Below, piece by piece: positions 23,043 through 35,622 of a DNA stretch of 64,000 bases (position 1 is its first letter; each line of letters starts with the position of its first letter). The position numbers were made by a program, and so were the translations under genes. Under the pieces are notes generated by a model. That model made no database searches. It was not told where the DNA came from and was given only the letters and a program-made list of their open reading frames with translations. This DNA comes from Caenorhabditis elegans (taxonomy: Eukaryota; Nematoda; Chromadorea; Rhabditida; Rhabditidae): positions 8,680,001-8,744,000 of the forward strand of contig NC_003282.8 in the NCBI RefSeq assembly GCF_000002985.6, read 5' to 3'.

Positions 23043-25604
23043 TCATGAAATCAATTTTCCGCTAACGCAAGGTGTACGATAAATTGATGGCATTGAGAGA
23101 TGCCGATGTTTTGAATTTGGCTTCGAGTTCTGAAAATGAAATAATATACAAATTTGTAAAGATTTGGATTTATTAGATTAATTAATAAAGTTAAGGAGTA
23201 GATTTAGTTTGTTTTGAAGGTTATATTAGAATTAGTTGCTTGTATTATTTATCTTGCTGTTAGATTTTTGAATTTCCCGATTTTGATTATTAATTCGGAA
23301 ATATTGAAGTTTTGTGAGAAATTAGTATTTGTATTATTTAGTTAGTTTTTGTTACCTTCAGTTCCCGTTTCCCGCTTTCAAATTGAAGAAGAACTAAAAT
23401 TCTCGAGTTTCCAGAGCTTTTACAATTATTTTTCAAGAATTTGTTCTTGGCAGTCAATTTTAGTACTTGCATCATCGTTTTCTTACAATCTTCAGGATTT
23501 TATTGAAAAAAAAACATTTTGTAAAAAATGGTTATTTTATATGACACAATGTATCAATAACTTTTGGCAACTTTTTTCTTACTATTTTCATAGTTTTTCA
23601 AAAAAAGCGTAAAACAGATTAAGATGATGTTGGCTACATATGTAGATATAATATTTACACAAAACTCCAATGACCAGCGATTATCTCAACATTTTCGTTT
23701 CTATTTTCGTCATCAAAATTTGAGAATCCTGACAAAAACTGAAAATATATAGGACGAGAATAAAAATAAGCAAACGTCATCAGAATTTTGCGTGTTTATT
23801 CTAATTTCTCAACCCTCTCTACTCACCGTTATTGCATAGCTCTCGGATCGAGAAGCAGGCGATGCAAAGTGTGAATTCCACATGGTTCGAAGATCACGAA
23901 ATTGGCGGGTAAAAACAAAATATAGCTGCAATTTTAATAATATTTTTGCTGTATCAAACTCCTAGAAAAATAAACTTTTTTTTTCCTGTTTCCGGATTTT
24001 TACTAAATTTCCTAGAAAATTAATTGTTCCCTAATACAACTCAATATGTTATTTGTAAAATTCTTCTTTGAAGTTTTTACATTTCAAATGTTGAAAATTG
24101 CAAACGCTTTGCTGGTTTATTTTGTAAAAACTGAAAAGCTCACCAATGGATTTGTGAATGAGTACACATTGAATAATAAATTGATGACATCCTTCAAAAG
24201 AACAAATAATTCCGAATTATTATATTTTTCTTGATCCACGAATCGATATGCAAGACCACCCGTATGACACAGGAAGAACATTGTCACAATTGATATCAAA
24301 AGTGTTACAGAACGTCTTTCCTGAATTTTTAGTTTTTTCGGTGACTATGCTTTGAATTTATTTTTTACCTGTGCAAATCGTGACTTATGATCGAATGATA
24401 CTCTTCGATTCGAAATATTTGATAAAATTCGAAAATTCAAAACAGATAAAAGGAGAAGAGGAACCAGGTAGACTAATAATGGGTAGAGAAGATTATCCAA
24501 CTGAAATATTTAAATATTAAAATTGGGTGTTAAGATCCAATTACTTGTATTTGAACACTGTTAGAGATGGGGCTGTCTTAAATTACTCAAAATTTCTGAA
24601 CGGTTCGAAAATTTGGCAATTTACAAAAAACTGAAATTTTTGAAAATATAAGTGAGATAAGATAGGCGATAAGTATTTTAATTGAAACTACAATCACTTC
24701 CGACTCACCACCCTATGATAATTTTCATTTCTTGCTAAATCCGAAGGCTCGTGTGCCAGAATATACTGATAGTCACTAGAATTCGTTGGATCATGTGACC
24801 AAAACCACCGAAATTCTGCCCATTTGCAACCATTAAACATTAAAGCCATTAATGAAATAAATAATAATGGCTTGAATGGTTTTGATGGAGAAGATATACT
24901 TGAAAGAGGACGAAGAATAGCCTGAAAATCACAAATATTTAAGGTTCCAGCAATATTCATACATACCCGATGCCTCTGAATTGAAATAAAACAAATTGTC
25001 CATATACTTGCACAATTAAATGTAAGCAGTAGTGGTGATAAGAGACCGGTGGATAAATATGCAAGTTGTCCTGAAATTTGTTTTTTTGTAAATCAAACAT
25101 TAACCTTAAAATTTGTTGGAATCCAAATATACTAACCTAGAGCTGAATAAGGTGTCGACTGTGAGAAATCGTGCAGAGCTGGCAGAAATAATACTAAAAA
25201 CGAGAAGAATAATTGAAGACAGTCGCAAAATGACAAAAATATAAGTGCCTGAAATTTTTTTAATTTTGCTTCCAAATGTGTTTTTTTCTGTTAGAAATTG
25301 ACAAGCTCCAGCGGTTAATTATCTAATATTCAAAAAGTATACACAGAGTTTATATTATCGATTAGCACGAGAATTATTGAACATTTCATAGTTAAAACTT
25401 ACGGGTACAAGTGGATGACCTCTTGTAGAGAAAAATACTATTAGGCAGCAAATATTTAGAATAAGTCCTGAAATGTAGTAACAAATGGAAATTATCACAT
25501 TTTAAATTAAAAGAAAACGTACCGATCCCACAGACAAGAGGTAAAAGCCATAAATTCAGTAAACAACCGAAAAACCGGGGCCCGAATTCTTCGGAAACAC
25601 ACAT
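23043..25604 (-). CDS. rhodopsin-family GPCR, FMRFamide-receptor-like
   Basis: Predicted seven-transmembrane receptor of the nematode peptide-receptor type. Nine exons (25604-25523, 25467-25403, 25248-25137, 25070-24967, 24921-24709, 24500-24369, 24320-24144, 23925-23827, 23129-23043) join in frame to 356 residues. TM1 is about 13-38 (LLPLVCGIGLILNICCLIVFF), TM2 contains FLSFCDCLQLF, TM3 contains LLTFNCASIWTICFISIQRH, TM5 contains YPLLVYLVPLLLLSVLNF, and TM7 ends with the classic NPLLYFVFTRQFR (NPxxY). The DRY position reads QRH (118-120), as in several divergent worm receptors. The N-terminus before TM1 is only about 12 residues. An upstream exon with ATG at 25889 encoding ILINNSGV (N-glycosylation site) and a phase-0 'gtgact' donor would give a more usual ectodomain, so the 5' end is uncertain. 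The ligand cannot be inferred. Confidence 0.82.
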
Positions 25605-28417
25605 CTAAAAAATTAAGTTGAAATTTGTTGAATAAAATTGAAAAGAAAAGAATAGAAAAAGAAAGGTTTCTTGAGAAATGTTAGAAAAGAAGAAATGAGT
25701 TATTAGTTTTTCCTTTTTTTTCTCGAGATCGAATAAAAATAAGCAAACAAGGAAAATGAGGGAATTCTCAAGAAAATGATAAAAAGTAAGCCAACAGTTT
25801 TCAAACTTTTTTTCGAATTATTTAAATCGAATCTGTTTAGAGACAACGAAAGTCACACCAGAGTTATTTATAAGAATTTCCGACTGCATTTTTTCCCAGC
25901 TAGTTTGAAGTTGTGAGACAAAATCCCCCTTGGAAAAGGTCTCAATATTTGAAAATATTGTGCGATCAATACAGGATCCTGAGTAGAATGATTCAGGAAT
26001 TTCCTTTTTTTGTTCAAAAAAATTGGGAAAATGCTTCAAATAAACGAAGAAGAGCAGAATTTGTTGTGATGATGACACCCATATCTCCAGACAAACACAC
26101 CGCCATCAGGAGGTGCTAGTTATTCAAATTGGGTTATTCCGAAAAAAATAGACGGAAGAAATGAAAAAGAGAGACAAATCGAGAGTAAAAAAAGTGGTTT
26201 GAAATATTAAAAAAAGTATCATGATTTTTTTCACGAAATTTTTCAACTTTAGATATTCTTATGCCAAAAGTTGATCCTAAAAATTACTGAGCGCATATGT
26301 GAACCTTTTAATTTGAAGACTAGTACAACTATTATATCAGTCTTTTTAGTTATACTCTGTCTTAATCTGGTAAATATTATTGTATATCGCTAGGTTAACT
26401 GACTGAATTGCAGAAATTTTGAAACAAAAAAACTGAAAATAATTGGAACCTCATGAAATTTTTGATGACGCATCATTTATATTCATGAAAACGAGGATTG
26501 AAAAAATAGGAAAGTTGCAGAGAAAAATAAAAGACAACGTTGGAAATGAAATGAGCAAGAGATCGGCCCGTTGAAACAAAAATTCTGCAAAAGTAAACAT
26601 ATGCGAAAGTAGGAATATTGAAGATTCACATTTATAACATTTTTTTAATTCATAAATCCAGATCGTCTTAAAGTTTAGAAGAAAGAAGAAAATTAAATTA
26701 TGATAGGTTGTGTGGAGTCAATCTTTTAATTTTTGCGTTCAAATTTCCGATTTCTATAAAGATGAAAGTGTGACGAAGGCTTCTAGTTAGTCGGTCATTC
26801 ACATTATGCGGTCAAAGTGTAGTAGATCAAATTAATAAATATTCGATAGAGTAAGAAGGTGTAACTAAGAAATCGGATTATATGCTAGATGGCAAAAAGC
26901 AAAAAGCAAGTTTAGGTTAAGTTAGTTCAACTGATTTGATTATTTAGAACGTTTTTTTACAATGTTTTCATAAAATTTGTGAATTTGCAAAAACTTGCAA
27001 AAATCTCATTTAGTGCATAAATAGGTCAATGAAACAAACTGCAAGAAAATACCTACTATGATATAGAATATGAATGAGAACTAATTGAATAAAATGAGGA
27101 AAATGTGAATATGCACCTTTTATTTGCTACCGCTTTCATCCTGCCAAGAAAACTGAAGATATTAGAGTTTGTCACGCAATTCTGGACTTTTTATTTTTAA
27201 GGATGATATGTGATAGAGCTGCAGAAGTTAAGCAATTTATTCATATAGGTCAGTAGGTGTTGTTTAGAATATTAGAACTTTTGATATTTGTGAAATTTCA
27301 ATAACACGGACATGTAACACGAATAACACGGACACGGAATGACAGTGAATATCGTAATATAAAACTAATTTTATACGATATAGTTTCAATTTTAGGGCTC
27401 AAGTTCTCAAGTTCTCTTGTAAAATTGAATTGTTTGTCTAGCTACATATCTGTTGAATGGCCAAATGACTATAAAGAGTTGCGTGATTGAGTTTTTTTTA
27501 AACTTTCGCGCATGAACTTTAAATAAAAAATATTTTTTAATCCATTTCTGATGGCTTGCCAATTCGCTCCCTAAAGTTTTAAGTGAATTTTTGATGCTAT
27601 GACGTTAGTTGGGCCCATGTGAAAACTATTAACTATGCTTTTTAAAAGGAAATTTGACCGAAATGATGATAAAGCTTACTAAAAATGTATCACTCTGAAT
27701 TACAAAAGTGATAAATTTAACTTCAATTTCTAGCGACTTGTTACAAAAAAACCAAAAACCAAATTGTTAGTTGAGGTATAACAGTAAACTTAAAAATTAT
27801 AGACAGTGTACAAATAAGTTATTTGAAAGCAGTACATCTTCTGAGTTCTCTATGAAACATTTGGATATTTTTTAATGGAAAAGCAAATGTTTCAAATATA
27901 AATATAATGGTTGAAACAGCACATTATTTTTTTTAGTTATGAAATTTCGTGAGCGACATACAAAAACATAAGAAATTTCACGAAATGGAGAAATGAAATG
28001 AAGTCTTAAAAATGAAATTCGCAATTTTTGAGGTCAAAACAAGGCAAAGGAGAACTATCAGGCTTCACTGAAAGGCTTCAATGTCAACGAAATTCTTCTT
28101 AAAATGAAGAAAAAAAGTACGATGTTTAAAATTACAAAAAATTGATGGAAAAATGCGAATATAAAAGAGTGCATTTTGAGAAATGGAAATATTAAAATTT
28201 CTGAACAAGTTCCTGATATCCATATAACTAATTGTATAGGGGATAATGTATAAATAATTGCAAAATGAACGAAACATGAAAAAATGAATAGGAAAAATGG
28301 GAAAAGTTACGTCAGTGTGAAAGATGTCAGTTGCAGATTAAAGCTTATGTGTATAAAATTTTTCAGAATAAAAATTCAATAATGTCGACAATTTTTGAGA
28401 AGGCGCAGAAATCACAT

Positions 28418-28491
28418 ACTGGTATTATTAATTGATCATGAGGTAAAATTCTTTTTTTACTGGTATTATTAATTGTTCATGAGGTAAAATT
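28418..28491. repeat. 33-bp direct repeat
   Basis: Two copies of a 33-bp unit beginning actggtattattaattg (28418-28450 and 28459-28491) differ at one base and are separated by eight nucleotides. Each contains the same tcatgaggtaaaatt tail. There is no evidence of a longer array. Confidence 0.75.
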
Positions 28492-30571
28492 TCAAGCTAA
28501 AAGCCGATAAAATTTATTCAAGATGTAATAAAAAAAATAGTTTAAAACCGAAAGATACCTTCTATGAATATTAAAAAATAAAATCCGATTCCACCATCCT
28601 ATAAATATAATCTTGATTATTTTTCCTTATTTTTTATCAACAATTTTTATTGAATTTTAAGAAGATTTGAAAATAGGAAACTAAGCGGATAATTCCAGCA
28701 CAAATTCCTTCAAAATTTTAGTCATTTTTTTTCGGCTGGATTAGCTAAAATCGCTTATTTCTCGTGCTGGATAAGAATGACGGGGAACAAAAAACTATAT
28801 TTTTTGAGTCGAAATTGAGACAGAGATCAAAATTTATTACAAAGATATTTTTTACAAAGAGTTCAAGAATTAGAGAAAAGAAATAAAAATAGAACAATAA
28901 TATATCAAGATATTCCAAGAAAGAACGCAAAAGGGAAATGAACTAGAAGAACAAGCATTTTGCATAAATAAATAAATTTAGAGCTGCGTTTTTTTCGGGT
29001 CTATCCCAGACACGAAAGAAAAAAATAATTCTTGGAGAAAATCTATTTAAACTTATTTTTAGAGTTGGGTTAAGTTTGAAATTTTGAAATCATAAGGATT
29101 TCTTTGCCTACGATAAAGATTTAAACTTTTTTAGAAACCAAAAATAGTTATGGAAGAGGAAACAAGGAGTTCAGAAGTATTATTGTAATTCTGAAATATG
29201 CCTAGATTTAGATTAAAAATCAAAGTTTTCAAATTGTGAATTGTGAATTCTAAGTTCACAATTGAATTTTTCATTGTGTTTCGTAGAGTCTCGTTTTTTC
29301 GTGACATATTGACACCTTTTCGAAGGATTTCTGAAAGAATGCGAAAATGAGGAACTGAGAGACAAACAAGGAACAAAATAAAAGAAGAATGAATGGATTT
29401 GCATATACCTAAAAATGAAAAAAAAACTCAAAGATCTATTAGTATTTGTTTCCTATTTTGCATAATATCCACGAAATGAAGAATTTCAAATCATTAAAGT
29501 TTTTTTGGACAACAGTTGTTTTTTTCTCATGCAAAAAATTAAATGTTGCATCAAATAATTCCAGCATCAAAAATTATAAAACACCTGAATATTTTTAAAA
29601 CTGAAAATAAGAAAGAAATAAATTGAAAATTTCCAGAACTAAACCCGGGTCCAAAATAGATTTTAATTCAAATTTTAAAAATTTAAGGTCACAATGCAGG
29701 AAATTAAACTTAACAATGACACATTCTGTAAGCTTAATTTTCAAGCCACAATAAAAAAAACTATTTTCAATTTGTGTTATACAAAACTAAGCAACTATGA
29801 GCATTTAACCGTTGACAAATAGCTATAATAAATTTTTTGTTCAAAGTTTTACTATCAGAATTGAAATATGCACTATTCTGCATCCAATTTCCTCAAGTTC
29901 TCCCAGTGCGAAACAACTTGGACTTTTTCTATTTTTGACATTTTCTCAATATAATGTTCCAAATGTTTCTCAAGGGACTCAAGTTAAAAGTTAAGTTAAG
30001 CTAAAAGTTGTAGTCTTGTGCAATATCAAGTTTATAACATAAGGTTAACAACTGATGACGGTGAAAAAAGTTTTGAAGACCACAAATCCGAACAATTTGA
30101 AAACACCGCATAAATATACTGAACAGCCAGCAAAACCTCCAAAACTTATTAAAATAAACTCAGTCAAGCAGAATTCACTACTTTGTGTAGTTTGAATTTC
30201 GTTCAACAATATTATTATATTTTTATTGTAAAAATTAAAATTTTAAAAAATACCAGTGGCGACTTCAAAACGGCAAAAAAGTTATACATCGTCCCCAAGA
30301 TTAGGTCATCAGTTTTACTTCGTGTCTAATTGAAAATCTGGAAAAATTGTCTAATTGAAAATCTAGAGAAATGCAGAAAGGATTAACATGACACCAAGTG
30401 TTTAATTATTTTCCCATTTTTTTCAAATTACAATTTGATTTTATGTATTCTGCCCTTTAAATTATTCCAAAAAAGGTAAACAATTTCAAGGTTCAGACAA
30501 GTTTACTGGGGCCTAAAAGCAACAACCCTGAAAAAATTAAAATTGAAAAGAAAAAACACTAATTAATTCAG

Positions 30572-31015
30572 GAGGAGTCGGGCAAAGGACCTATGGATAT
30601 ACGGGGTGTTTTGAAGATGTTCCATGAAAATGAACAACAAATAGCACTTCTGGGGCACATGGTCGATGATTACTGATTATTAAATATACTATGAACCTTG
30701 TGTTAAATAAATTTAGAAAATAAAAATAGCAATTTGAATATTTCAACTGCTTCGCTTGATAGGGAGCTTGCTTTTCAAATCTCCGCTCTTGAAAGGGATG
30801 GGGCTGTAAAAATTAACCCAGTATCAAGTGCACAATGTGTGGAGTACGATCCTATGTTAAATGTGCTGCAAAGAATTGAAAGTGGCAGCTCAAGTGATAA
30901 ATTGATTCAGAAAAATGGGTACAGGGCACCTACCAGTTTTGTAGGCAGGCACACGCGTGGGAGCATCAATGTATTCTCACCATGTTATTTTTCTTCAAAG
31001 GAAAACACTTCTTGA
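30572..31015 (+). pseudogene. coding-like island, unrecognised, possibly a gene fragment
   Basis: Within the desert, 30572-30676 follows an 'aattaattcag' acceptor-like sequence and reads as a 34-residue open segment (GPMDIRGVLKMFHENEQQ visible) ending in TGA. 30734-31015 then encodes 93 residues (starts MNISTASLDRELAFQISAL; later YRAPTSFVGRHTRGSINVF). Base composition rises clearly above the flanks and the frame looks coding, with balanced amino-acid use. I recognise no family. It could be a two-exon nematode-specific gene, a fragment of a transposon protein, or a decayed duplicate. No credible promoter or continuation was found. Confidence 0.35.
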
Positions 31016-32634
31016 AAACAATTGGTAATTTTATGAGAAACAAAAATTCTGCGAAAAAGTATACCACATGGAATTGCTTCCGGTAACGTTTTTAATCTGT
31101 GGCACTTCACTAATGAATCAAATCACTTGAAACTAAATTAGGTACTATTCTAGAAATTAATATGTTTATGTGTGATAAGTGATCAAGAATCGTTATTTTC
31201 TTAGCTGTTCCAAAGCATTTAAAGTTAGGTTTAAACATATATTACATTGAAAAAAGAACTAGATAAAAACTGATTGATCCAATTTATCCTAAATTTGATA
31301 ATACTTGGTTATTTTTTAGTTTTGCATTTTGAATATGTACTTTTTTAAATTCTGTTTCAATACATTAATAATTGTAATCTTTTCAACACCTTAAGAATTC
31401 TTCAATGTTGCAAAAAAAAGGGTAAATTGCGGAATAGACATTATTCTGCAAAAACTTGATACAATTGCTAACACTAATGCAAAGATGGATTTATTTCAGA
31501 CGTAAATAAAAAACAATAGGTATATACGGAACTCTTTCTGTAAATGGAAATTAATATACGATCTCTAGGATTTTGGTGCAGTTAACAAATATTGTTACTA
31601 AATTCATTTTACTTGTGATATCATATTGATTAATAATCATTCAATTAGGTTTTTTAGCCAGAAAAAAAAGAGATAGCTGACTATCAAATTTCAGAAATTG
31701 TTCGTACTCCTCGCTTAAAATTTGTGTAACATTTAAAAAATTAAAGAATTTAACGCAATTTTCAATAATAAAGGTTCCAAAACCAAGGAAAAAAGTGAAT
31801 ATTATTTTGTTTTTGTGAATATTTGCTCTTTTTGTCCAGTTGAGAACAGAAATTCATCGTCAATGAAAAAAGAAAGATTAAGCTTGTGACAAATAATGTG
31901 TTTTAATCTGAAAATCGTTGAAAAATAACACTTTTCTGCGAGATTTATGATTTTGATGAATAATCCATTGAAAACAAGGAAAAACTTTAAAGTAACTTTC
32001 TATAGTGCAGCCGAAAATTGTTTGAATGTCGTTCAATCAAAAAAAAACAATTCTTTGCAATTTTGGAGAGTTTCCCCATCGGCACTAAAATAATAACTTT
32101 TTAGTACACTCTTTTTGAAAAAAGGTGATTTTTGAAACAAAAATGCACACATTCAGAGGCTAGGCAATTCAAACTTTTGATTGATTATAATATTTCATTG
32201 CAAAAAAACCTAATTTATATATGTCTACGACTTTTCGAGAAAAATTTGGTTACTGATAAACGTATGAGAGAAATAAATAAAATCATAAAAAATATGCAAT
32301 TATTCCTTCGACTATAGTGGTTTAGTTAGTCAGCTTCAGACTTTGAAACTTCCGGGAAATGTAAAAATAAATTGAAATCTTAATTGGATTTTGTCATAAA
32401 TTTACAAGAATTTAGGATGAATGAAAACTTTTATTGGTATCTTATGAAAATATTAATGTTTAATTTTTGAAATGGTCATGATCAGTTAAAAAATAAATTG
32501 AATAAACAATTTTTAGAATATTAATTAAAAATTTGAAAGTAAAAGTTCAGATAAAAATACGAAAAAATATTTGGAAAAAACACTGTATATAAAACTTTGG
32601 GGAAAATATAGCATTTCTGACAAAGTACATAGCT

Positions 32635-35027
32635 TCATGCTTTGGTGGAATTGATTTTTGCTCTGATTGCATCAAAAACATACTGTTCAGAATAGTTGAG
32701 TGGTGGCCCGATGGAATTAATAATTAAAAATAGTTGGCCTGAAATTAAAACTTTTTAAATATGCGGAGTATATTATATCCAAATATCTCTATGATAACAA
32801 GGACGTTTGAAAAAAAAAGACCTTATCTATGTAGGCACAGAAATGTATGCCTGTCTGCCTTCAAAGCAACCTATGCATATCTTGGACTTTCACTAGACTC
32901 TACGGAAAAACTACGGAAACATCTACAATTTCGTAAGAGTGCTCAATAGGAAAAAAACCAGAAAAGTTATTTGAGTTCGAACTGATAATAATTTAAGCAA
33001 TTGAGTTATTAAAGAGTTGACTGAATCTAATATAAAAATCTTTTAATTTGATGTCCGGCTCTTACAATTAATTTGAAAAATTTGTATCATTTGATTATAG
33101 TTTCATTTAAAATTATTGAACTTTTTCTTACCTGTTCTGACATTGTTATTTCTGAATAACGTCATCATTTCTTCGCACTTTTTTGCCAGTTCAGTGTCTC
33201 CGAATGTGCAAAATTGTAGTGGTCGATCAGAAATTCCACAAGCAATTACTTGAATTAGGACTGAAAAATTATTAATAGTATTTTATTCTGCAAAATGGTA
33301 CGCTATGTTCATTTTGCCGTCCATTGGAAAACTTGCTGTAGCTGAAAAGGAATTCTGAATAAAACGAAAAAAAAAAAACGTACATTTTAATGGTTTATTT
33401 CCTCGAAATGCTCCACATCCCCACCATCCCGATACAACTGGAATTTTTGAAAATCCGTCACCGGCACTCAAAAATCCAATTGCAGCTTTTCGAACTTCTC
33501 GTGTTAATTTTTCAGTTGTTAATTGATTTAAAAGGCATTCCAACGGCGTCCCCGCATTTCGAACAGCATCAATTGCAACTGTTTCAGTTTGAAGACGTCC
33601 AAATTGATCCCGAAATGAATTGTTATTTTGAGCAGAGTGCTTTGGTGTTATCTTGGCCCATTTGAGAGTGTTAGCTGAAACAATATATTTTTTAGAAAAT
33701 AAATTAACATTTAGAACTTACAATATCCAGTATAGGAACTGAAAACATAGGCTCCAACAATTGAAATAGCTTCCAAATCTTGAGTTACATCATTCAATAA
33801 TATAGCAACCATCATTTCAGGGCACATCATAAAACGAATTTCTTCCTAAAAAACAATAATGCTTTTTATTAATTTCAGATGATTCGAATTTTTAATAACA
33901 ACTCAAAACATGAATACCACAAAACGTCAAATTGAATCGCTAAAAATTGAGAAAAGATAACCTGTACCTGAACAGCTCCTCCTTTCAAAACTCCGCCTCC
34001 GAGACGTTTATTTGCAAAATCGATTTGTGTGCAGAGTGCGGTCTCCTCAATGGACATTTTATCAAATACTTGAACATCTGGCAACAAATTAGTTTCTCTT
34101 AATTTCCAATTTTCCAAATATTGTTTATGTGTTATTCTCATTTTACGAAAACTGACAGCACCAATTGGAGGATCTATTGACATTTTATCAAAGTATGTGA
34201 ACAAAAATTTCAGTTTTTCCACTGCGACACAAGTCGTTTTTTGAAGAATTCTAAAACAAGGATTTAAATGTACAGCTCTACACTAGTTTAGATTTACATA
34301 ATGAAACTCAATCGAGGTGTGTCACTGAAAAACATCCAAGCAATTAGTGATGCACATTGAATATGACTGAAAGTTGCTGATTCAATATCTCCGACAAGCC
34401 GATAAATTTTCTAAAAACAAAAATATGTAAGAACATGGTAAAAAGAATTTCCCACAGTTTCACTTACCTCTGGAAGAACTTCACAAGCTGATTTGGTAAT
34501 TCGAACTAATCTTGCTAATTTTTCAAGAACTTCATCCTCTCCAACAATTTCTGACATTTTGCGGTAAAACGACTTTAGTGCTGGTAAATCAAATCTTTCT
34601 TTTTCTTCAGAATATCCCCATATTTTGAAAAGAAGATCCTGGAAATTAGATATTTTACACGAATTTTATTTATTTAATGTAAAGAATAATATGTTTAGAA
34701 TAAAACATACTAGTACAAAGATTTTAAAAACTTACCTCGAACTGCGAATATCCTCCATTTTTGTAAGTTTTCAAATATTCATTGAACAAATTTTGATCAC
34801 AATTTCTCCATTGTTGAGACACCCCTGTTTCCAGTAGCTCAAACGCTGAAGTTATTGTACTCATATTTTTCGAAATAAATTTGGAATAACTCACATATGT
34901 TAGAAATAGGAAAATCCGTAATTTCACAGTATCTAACATTCCTTTCAGCATCAACTTTTTGGAAATCTGGTTGAAATCTGATGCTTCTGAATTCTTCCAA
35001 ATACTTCATTAAGTTTTCATGATCCAT
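32635..35027 (-). CDS. parg-2: poly(ADP-ribose) glycohydrolase
   Basis: Hydrolyses ribose-ribose bonds of poly(ADP-ribose), reversing PARP signalling in DNA damage responses; also known as pme-4. Nine exons (35027-34895, 34845-34736, 34638-34468, 34410-34298, 34250-33968, 33845-33722, 33674-33384, 33260-33132, 32738-32635) give 485 residues. The catalytic signature IDFANKRLGGGVLKGGAVQ-EE is intact and split by an intron just before the two glutamates (271-272), the second being the expected catalytic acid. Further family blocks are FMMCPEMMVAILL, VGAYVFSSYTGY, SGWWGCGAFRGNK and LQFCTFGDTELA. The last exon (GQLFLIINSIGPPLNYSEQ) lies 393 bp away and was placed by frame and a clean acceptor. It shares a 595-bp divergent promoter with the iPLA2 gene. 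An acceptor-like site in the intron before exon 8 (about 33343) leads into a short open stretch with a stop and is not used in this model. Confidence 0.93.
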
Positions 35028-35622
35028 TTCAGTTGTTGTTAAACTATATTTAAAAATTCAATTGCTAAAAATTAAAAGAATTAAATAACAGAAATATTTT
35101 AGAATAGTTGGAACAATGTTTCGTGTCCTCTAAAAATGAACATAAGAAAACTATGAAAAGGTCGAAATATATAGAGGACATCGCTTTGAAACATTGCGAA
35201 ATTTTTCAAAATCTCGCTCTACATTTTTTTAAAATTATGACAATCATTTAAAATTTAGAAAAACCGCAAACGTTTTATGCTGCTTGGCAACAGTCGAGAA
35301 TTTTTCGAAGTTTCCAACGTTATTGCAAAATATTAATTTGTGTGGCGTCATTTTTTTTATTATAATTTCTGGACATAAAACAAAGTGTTACACCAGTCAC
35401 CGAGGGCACCAGATTTTTTGAAGATGACACACAAAAAACTGCACAACAAACCGATTATAAATAAAACAAGAGACTATAATAAATTGTGAACTTTTACAAT
35501 TTTATTTTTGAAACTATGTTTTATTTTACGCGACCTTTAAAAAAGTTTAAAATAAAAAAAGTTTGGTTTTCTGATCCCGTTGTCGCAATTTATTTCAAAA
35601 TTTTCAAAAAACGGGCGGAACA
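35028..35622. promoter_or_regulatory. divergent promoter, parg-2 / iPLA2 gene
   Basis: 595-bp head-to-head spacer between parg-2 (minus) and the ankyrin-patatin gene (plus). It has several poly-T tracts and no coding sequence. No specific factor site was recognised. Confidence 0.45.

Larger units (their letters stand above)
25605..32634. other. 7-kb gene-poor AT-rich interval
   Basis: Between the GPCR 5' end and the 3' end of parg-2 I find no recognisable gene. The sequence is about 70 percent A+T with stops in all frames. It probably holds GPCR upstream regulatory DNA. Structured items within it are a 33-bp direct repeat (28418-28491), small 'aataacacgga' repeats near 27300-27340, a coding-like island (30572-31015), and two CTGTTTCA octamers (31352-31359 plus strand; 27912-27919 minus strand) resembling the upstream motif of worm 21U-RNA genes. 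Confidence 0.5.

Noticed and set aside
32761-32949. Plus-strand 62-codon frame next to parg-2
   Set aside because: It overlaps sequence resembling the dispersed taggcaggcat-type worm repeats and lacks any gene structure.
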